Shown one piece after another: positions 57,965 to 64,000 of a DNA stretch of 64,000 nt. Positions within the stretch are counted from its first letter, which is position 1. Each line of letters opens with the position of its first letter. Below the pieces are notes generated by a model. It searched no databases and was not told the DNA's origin. It worked only from the letters and a program-made list of their open reading frames with translations. The stretch spans positions 1 through 64,000 of the forward strand of contig JAQMWT010000053.1 of the NCBI GenBank assembly GCA_029834535.1. Direction: 5' to 3'. The stretch comes from Chrysophaeum taylorii. Its lineage: Eukaryota > Sar > Pelagophyceae > Pelagomonadales > Pelagomonadaceae. The position numbers were made by a program, and so were the translations under genes.

Positions 57965-58169
57965 ACGTGATGTGAGGGGTGTGAGTGTGAGCCTGTGGAA
58001 ATATGTTAGAGGATTGATAAACAAATGCGACACATACGAAAGAAGGGGTATAATGTGCGCGTGTAATATGTACAATACGCTATATCTAAAGTGTGGGCTT
58101 ATGTACAGAACCAAACAAATCAACATGCCAGTTAAGCATGGTGACCTGAGACTGATAGGCAACATTTAA

Positions 58170-58790
58170 TTCCCTGTCAGACTGTCCTGGGTTGGGGATG
58201 TTGGAAAAAACCCGCGCATGTTTCCGCAGCATGCGACGGGGAAAGTTTAATGTTATTGCATCATGCAAGTGCACGTGTCCAATGACCAACCCAACTCGGT
58301 CAACTGGTGGGCACGCACCGTCACATAACAAATATGTACAGTAGACCAACGCCAAACACAATTATCGTGTCGAACTCGCAATCAGGCGTGAACACTTCAT
58401 TAAACGTACAAAACAATTGGACTAACACACCTACGCGTCTGGGCCCATAACCTGGAGAGATTTGACCCTCTCCGGGTACATGGTAGAGACCGCGTGCGGT
58501 CTTAGGCGTGTACAGACCATTCCGCATGTCACGTGTTACTACACAAGGCAGGAATTAGCTCCTAACTTCCCCAGGGACATTAAGTCCCGTATAAGCTTTC
58601 ACACTGACAACGAGGGACAGAGCTCCTGCTACTTAGGCATAAGACTCCTTGACCTTACGACACGCACCTTGTGGATTTCTCCTTGTCAGAAGAGAGACTC
58701 TATATGTTATCTCATATCTAGAAAGAACGCAAAAGCGGAAGGGGGAAAAAGGTTAAGCATGAGGGAAAGCCGTATTAATTCGGAGAGAAA
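58170..58790 (-). other. LTR-like and 3' tail sequence of a related retroelement
   Basis: GGGAAAGCCGTATTAATTCGG at 58,764 matches GGAAAGCCGTATTACGG at 36,111. CTGGGCCCATAACCTGG at 58,439-58,455 is the inverse of the palindrome core phrase at 43,738. So this stretch joins the 3' tail of one relic to the 5' leader of the Gag fragment at 57.9 kb, as an LTR would. Confidence 0.5.
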
Positions 58791-58883
58791 ACCCTCATGA
58801 TGATAGAGTGTAAGAAAGGTGCAAGAAGTTCCAGAGTGCCGTACATATTATGTGTCGACTCTCTGGGGAAATAGCATTGGCAT

Positions 58884-60540
58884 TCATGTCACAACATAGA
58901 TCTGGCGGGAATGACAAAAAAAAGTGATTTGGTGCGCTGTGAAATTGTTCGTGCGTACCAGCTTATGGCGTGAGCAGTGCCGTAAGCGATTAACGCGAGC
59001 ATCGAGCACAATTATATTTGCAGAGCCTCTAATGGTAGGCATTGGGGCAAATAAAGAATGCACCTTGGCGCCCATTCCTTTGTCACTGGAGTTGATGTGG
59101 CCCAGGTATATGCTTTGATACAGATGCAAATCTGCGAGGGTGAATGTGCGATCAATAAACTGGAATCGATCTTCCTTGGGATAGTGAACAAGGGAGTCCT
59201 GTAGAGATTGACAACTGCGAGATACGAGAGTGCTGATTAAGCGACGAGTGTCAGCAGATTCCTTTGAAATTGTGATGTGCTTCACAAAGCCACAAGAATC
59301 CTGTGGCGAGCTCTATAACGGGGGTTTTCTCAACAGAGGCATCATGGTGCGAGTGCAGTGTATACGTTTGCCGAACGTGTTCACTGTGGCTTGGTACTTG
59401 GAGCTTGGATTGGTGATGGTGATGTCTCCGCCAGTGTGTCTACCTCCTGTGAGGAAGTCGATGGGGGTGTAGAAGATTCGTTGATGAATAGCCTGTGGGA
59501 CAATTGGTCAGCTTCGAAAATAGTAATACGAAAGGACACAGGTTTGGTTGTTTTGTCTGGAAAGAGACGACCAAAAGCGTTGTGTAAAAGCACAAATGCT
59601 TTCAGTTCTATGTTCTTGACACCACACAATCTAGGGGCTCTCTTGAGGTCCTGTTAAAACCTAAACGGAAGTCCGACACATAGGACATGTCGTCTTGTGA
59701 AGGCTGCTCAAGCGTCTTTTGAGAGCGCAGGCGTGTGAACAACAGTGTGAGCGTCTATAGCTCAACCATTGGCAAGCGCACAGAACCAGTGCGGCTAATT
59801 TCGCAAAAGGTCTCTGGCTTTGCTACATAGGCAGCGTCGGGGGGAACTCGAGTCCAGTGCTCATCGACAAATAATTGGCGATCAAGGGAATTGCTGTGGT
59901 CGGCAATATCAACAAATGCAGTAACGTGCTTGTTGGGCCGGCTGGGGATCCAATGGACCAGTGTTGTATCTCCGTACAACGAGTATCCATCTCTCACGAA
60001 ACTGAAAGTCTCCACACGTTTAACAAGGAAATTGATCGCAAACACCGACTGTATAGAGGACGGAAGAAAATGATAGATTGGCGATCCGGATATGGCACTT
60101 ATATGAGGCCAAATGAGGGGGTGTCATTTCAACCAGCAGCACCTGTGGCTTGAGGAGTTCCAAAGTACTTACAGCACTTAGAAATGGCGAATCGTCCATA
60201 TCTCGCTCGAATGTGGATATGGCTCTCCCGTTGATAACGTTGCGCTTAGTACATGGGGCTGTCAGCTCCGCGACCTCCGTATAAAATTCGGACCGTTTCT
60301 TGCTCGGAGGCACGATGCAGGTTCTTCAAGAACATTGGGAGAGACGGGAAATTTTCGATAGAGTTCCCGAAACGCGACCTAAGCGCATGTACAAGCATTT
60401 CATCAACATCAACGACAACTTTGACAGTGATGTTGGAACGTAAGTCGGGAGTTGCACGAGCAAGGGACGCTGGGGTACATAGACCGGCGCAAAGAAGCAT
60501 GACTAGAGTCATAGAGGAGGCGGTAGCTTCTTGCGAATCG
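58884..60540 (-). pseudogene. Diverged C5 methyltransferase-like relic
   Basis: Four or more frames. VMLLCAGLCTPASLARATPD (motif I), VKVVVDVDE (II), VAELTAPCTKRN (IV, Cys kept), VLLVEMTPPH (VI), FQFRERWILVVRRYNTG (VIII, QxRxR) near 59,990, then RTGSVRLP and HSLFAPMPTIRGSANIIVLD before motif IX. It is joined upstream to Gag with the protease region missing, and downstream to the 3' tail with integrase and RT missing. Conservation of the motifs in so diverged a copy shows the domain was an old part of the element. Confidence 0.7.
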
Positions 60541-60589
60541 TTATAAACCTGAAGCAACAACTATAATAATGGACTTACGTCGGTGTGGC

Positions 60590-60985
60590 TAGTTAGTCTA
60601 GCGACGTCGTCGTCGTCGTGATTGGTGGATGTCCGGGTTTCGTACATTTTGCACACTCAAATAGGGCTTGAGTGTAGCGGCCATGATCGGTAAGATTTCG
60701 ATAGGTGCGATAGACCTCTCTTCGTGTGCTTTCTGAGTGATAACCACGTCAAAAAACTGTATGTTAGCTTCTTCGAAGTTGAGGCGCTTAGCCTGAGTCT
60801 GAAAAGCAAGCAGTTGCTCGATGAACGTGTCGGCGTACGAGATTCATTAAGCGACAACCGGTTGAACTGTTGTTTCCGCTCGGACTCACCTGGCGTTGTT
60901 ATCGAATCATAATAGTACAGTACCAGCAGCATAATTGCGCATGTTTTGTTCGGATGCACAGGCATAGTATACAGTTCCTTATGCA
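60590..60985 (-). pseudogene. Gag fragment of the diverged retroelement
   Basis: HPNKTCAIMLLVLYYYDS and QQFN match PNKARAIMLIAFSHYES of the palindrome Gag. After a shift come ADTFIEQLLAFQTQAKRLN and MYETRTSTNHD. Runs straight into the methyltransferase relic. Confidence 0.6.
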
Positions 60986-60999
60986 GAGTATTCCGCGAG

Positions 61000-61260
61000 G
61001 CAGTGGTATAAAGTCACTGAAGAAACATCCCGTCTCACCGTGGTTGAGTTCAGGGAACAGGTTCCCCTAGCCTCCGCACACGACAGACGACACGTAGAAC
61101 TACCCCTTGTGTAACATGTAATCCTACGCACCTATGGGACGCGCTAGACCATCACGAAGAGCGTGAAGCAAATCACATAACTATTTGATTTGGTACAAAG
61201 GGAAGAAGAAGGGCAAGGAAGAGATCGCGCTCTCGACGGACGGAATATTAGCAGGAGTCT
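61000..61260 (-). other. LTR-like fragment
   Basis: Inverse matches 43,445-43,760: CGATCTCTTCCTTGCCCTTC, GGTCTAGCGCGTCCC, CTGTCGTGTGC, GAGACGGGATG. Lies directly upstream of the Gag fragment. Confidence 0.5.
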
Positions 61261-61514
61261 TCGGATTTCGCTGCACCCCCTCGAGATGTATAGAAAGCAA
61301 GGCAATCTAATATCTCAATAGAAATGTGGTGAGGACGGAAGACTTCAACCTGAGTATCATGACTCATGGAGCGTCGTTATTTCATTTGAATGCAACGTCC
61401 AAGTAATAAAGCTCGGAAGTTAGATCGGGATTGCAGTCTTCTTAGTAAGAGCGGTCAAACCATGAAAGTTGTGAACTGTCGATGAACAGCAAGAAAGGAG
61501 TGAAACTACAGAGG

Positions 61515-62141
61515 TCATACGAGGAAACACACTTCTTTTTGCTCGTGTTCCGACGTATGATCATCAGCTGCATTAATAGCCTGGACATCATAGTCTTCAT
61601 TGGTACGTGTCTCCAGCGTAGTAGTCAGACGACAGTTGTTAATATGGGTAGAAGACAAGACCGGCATGATACTATGCGTGATAAAAAAAAAAAAAAAAAA
61701 AAAGAAGACGAGCATGCTGGAGATAGTCTCCATGGACTCAAGAGGCGTGCTGTTATAGTCCAATCTGAGCTCCACGAAGGGAACAAGGAAGCGTGACAAC
61801 ATCTGACATAGTCGGGTATTGTCTGATGTACGTTGCGAGTTGAGGAGGAATCGCGCGACAGTAAGGAATTCGGGCCTTATGCCCAGCCCATAGTAGACGA
61901 CCGTCGTGGACGATACGGTACCATTAGGGGTGGTGTCCGTGAGCCATACGTCATCCGGTACTGAGTAGTCAGTCTCTAGGAGGATGCAATGTTGGGCGGT
62001 TGAGTTTCCATGGAGAGGTGGGTCCTTTGAGATCGTTAGTGTCCAGTGGGCGCCGAGCAAATACAGTGGTGTTGCGGTGCTTGGAAATAGCATCACTAGA
62101 GGTCGAGCCGTTGTATCTACAAGAATGACCGAAGTAGCCAA
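61515..62141 (-). pseudogene. Possible protease-region relic of another retroelement copy
   Basis: SVILVDTTARPLVMLF has a D-T-T-A that could be a retropepsin site, followed by hydrophobic strands (LYLLGAHWTLTI, HCILLETDYSVPDDVW). A 22-nt A run (61,681-61,702 region) makes poly-Phe in this frame. The assignment is weak; it rests on position between an SLNY-like remnant (62,854) and an LTR-like fragment. Confidence 0.3.
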
Positions 62142-62953
62142 TGCATTTAACAGTGCTGAGCGAGCTGTGTGTATTCGGGATGTGCCCGCATGTTAGGCAG
62201 AACATTTTTTTGACAATGGTGTACGTTAGTAGTGTGCACTGAACAAAGCGAGCCTGATCCTTTTACGAAGGCCGGCTCTGACGGAAGTGGGGTATCCGCC
62301 ATACTCTATCATCATGTTAAGTGTTGGCATAGAAGAGTGAAGCCAAGTCAAAGCGTGGTAGGCGTATTTCTGCCAACTAGAAGAGAAACGTTCAATCTCA
62401 GTAAGTCCGGTAAGTTGCAGAGCGTCAAGAGAGAGTCTGCATGCACGGGTACGAAGAGTGAGGTTGATTTCGCATGTAGCCACGACAATAAGCTGTTTGT
62501 AAAACGCTTACGAAAAGAGGTAAAACTTTCCTGATACTGTAATCCTCCTGCAATGATGCGTCGACATGCAAAGGTGGGCGTGCGGAGACATGGAGGTCTA
62601 CGTCGCCTAGGAGTGCATATGCCGAGTAGGGTTGGGAAGTTGGTATGCCTCGGTTGATAATGAGGCGTGTACCTGTAGCTAGGTTAGTGAAGTCCAAGTG
62701 CTAGGCTGCGAGCATGAGATCGGAAAGTTAGATAACAGATCCAGTAGTCTGTTTCAGAATACCCGAAATATCTTCATGAGTAGTGCTGTTCGCAATGCTG
62801 GATGGTGTATTATCAGTGATCTTGTCAGGTGGATTGGAAAAAAAAGGAAGGGGCTAGTTTGACGACATTGCGGTCTCCAGCCTGAGTCCAGGGTTAGCGA
62901 GTTAGTGCCCTCCTTGACTAATTCTTAAGTTGACACGATGCTTGCCGACAGGC
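62142..62953 (-). pseudogene. Degenerate retroelement text with an SLNY-like remnant
   Basis: Short minus-strand frames, no domain recognised. At 62,854-62,865 the minus strand reads TCGTCAAACTAG after ACCGCAATG, that is T-A-M-S-S-N-stop, matching T-E-M-S-L-N-Y of the intact copies with two changes. Confidence 0.3.
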
Positions 62954-62954
62954 G

Positions 62955-64000
62955 GGTCGACACTGAAAATCACCCGACACTAAAAATTACCCGCTCTTTC
63001 GAAACTCAGCTTCCGCAGCTAAGGCCAGCAGAGCCAAGCCGAAGGTGGCGAAGCGCCCCAAGCCATGGAAGGAGCCTGGGCGGCCCCCTATGACAGCCCG
63101 GGAGAAGCGGCAGCGAGAAAAAGCGGCTCCAGCTCGCTCCGAAGCGAGTTTTCAACAAGAAAACGGCTGCGTTGGACACTGAAAATAAACGCCAGCAGCA
63201 GAAAGTCTTCGCGCAGGCCTTAGCGTATTGCGAGAATGAAGGAATAGGGGCCAATAAGTGCATGACTGGCCACCCAGGGTGGATCGAGCTCGTCACCTGG
63301 AGACAGTTTGACGATAGACTGAAGGAGCGTGTTTTGTTTGATGAAACAGCCGCGACGCACACTCGCTCGGACCGGATGTTGCTCACACCGAAGGAGGAGC
63401 AGACGCCCGTGAAATACATTGTTGAGAGCAACAAGGCCGCGAAGAGATTGGAGTCAAAGTGCGCCATATTTTACTCAATCGTCGACTTCAGAACCGGCGC
63501 GGCGGACGCAAGAAAATCCCGTTCAACAACGTCAACTACAAACTTGTGTGCGGCCGTTCGCCCTCGGAAGAATTATTCATAGGTTTCTTCGCCCGCAACT
63601 CGCACCGGATCAGCACGAAAATCAAGCAAAATAATCGAGGCGAAGCGTGCCGCCGTGAACTGCGACGAGATGGTCGAGGAGTACTTTGCGGGCATCCACG
63701 GACTTCGCGCCGAGCTCAAGGCCGCAGGGATTATGGACGAGCACGGCGCCATATCGGACCCCGCCTTGTCCTGAAACTCGACGAGACGTCCCAGTTCGTG
63801 GACTACGCCGACAACAAAGGGGACGCCAAGACCAAGTTTGGGGCCGGCAAGGGTGACGTCTGCTGGGCCGAGGCCTATGCCTACCGCGAGTGCAACACTG
63901 GCATGATGTGCTGGGGCCTGTGCGGGCCGCGATGGACGCGGCTGTATCGGCATGCTTCGAGGCGTGGCAGCGCTGCAAGGACGGCTGTGTCTGCGGCCTT
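62955..64000 (+). pseudogene. Transposase-like gene start, cut by the window edge
   Basis: It opens with GGGTCGACACTGAAAATCAC and a nearby CCGACACTAAAAATTACCC, possibly a transposon end. Coding text: KPWKEPGRPPMTAREKRQRE (another frame), ENKRQQQKVFAQALAYCENE, FIGFFARNSHRISTKIKQNN, NCDEMVEEYFAGIHGLRAEL, VLKLDETSQFVDYADNKGD. The LDET pattern after an N-terminal helical region resembles Tc1/mariner-pogo type (DDE_1) transposases, with D-E-T containing the first catalytic Asp. At least two frame changes (near 63,540 and 63,770). The downstream part lies outside. Confidence 0.5.

Noticed and set aside
60657-60760. CAKCTKPGHPP as a Gag zinc knuckle
   Set aside because: Lies in a frame different from the one that aligns with Gag (MYETRTSTNHD), and the last Cys is missing.

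Overview
This 64 kb window looks like nuclear DNA of a eukaryote, most likely a protist or alga. The evidence is two PIF1-type Helitrons, an integrase-like transposase gene with a canonical GT-AG intron (77 nt, with a CTAAT branch-point-like sequence), SINE-like insertions with target-site duplications (TSDs), and several retroelement copies. I recognise no host gene, rRNA or tRNA. The whole window reads as transposable elements nested in one another, and most genes are broken by small indels, many of them in homopolymer runs.

Layout. 1-13.6 kb: two closely similar Helitrons on the minus strand (A, cut by the window edge, and B) flank a short internally deleted Helitron and GC-rich tandem repeats. 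13.8-21.1 kb: two ~1 kb relics of a Helitron-type helicase C-terminus, separated by a ~700 bp CT/GTCT microsatellite. A 4.66 kb DNA transposon (14 bp TIR, 7-8 bp TSD) with a broken ~1,380-codon transposase-like gene is inserted in the spacer after the second relic. 21.1-52.5 kb: a 31.4 kb near-palindrome. Its two arms are inverted copies of one unit: a ~1 kb outer block, an AT-rich block of AAGTTTGGTCA-like motifs, and a retroelement. The left arm also holds a 13.74 kb DNA transposon (22,081-35,822) with ~0.7-0.9 kb TIRs, a 5 bp TSD and a DDE integrase-like transposase; the matching empty site is in the right arm. 52.7-57.3 kb: a SINE, then three more helicase-relic units. 57.3-62.9 kb: degenerate pieces of retroelements related to those in the palindrome. 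62.96 kb to the end: the start of another transposase-like gene.

The most notable content is the retroelement. Its reading order is Gag, aspartic protease (DSCAT), a C5-cytosine DNA methyltransferase-like domain (motifs I, II, IV, VI, VIII, a long target-recognition-like region, and IX/X), a Copia-type integrase (HHCC then DDE) and the first residues of a Copia-type reverse transcriptase. A conserved S-L-N-Y peptide, preceded by T-x-x, occurs after Gag, after the methyltransferase and after the integrase. These positions suit cleavage by the element's own protease. A diverged third relic keeps the methyltransferase motifs, including the motif VIII QxRxR. Capture of cytosine methyltransferases by eukaryotic retrotransposons has been reported before (de Mendoza and colleagues, 2018), so the general phenomenon is known; this domain order and the repeated junction motif seem worth checking.

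Several insertions can be dated relative to one another because empty sites are in the window: SINEs landed in each TIR of the 13.74 kb element after it existed, a truncated SINE hit the right retroelement after the arms separated, and the 4.66 kb transposon landed in an already amplified helicase-relic spacer.
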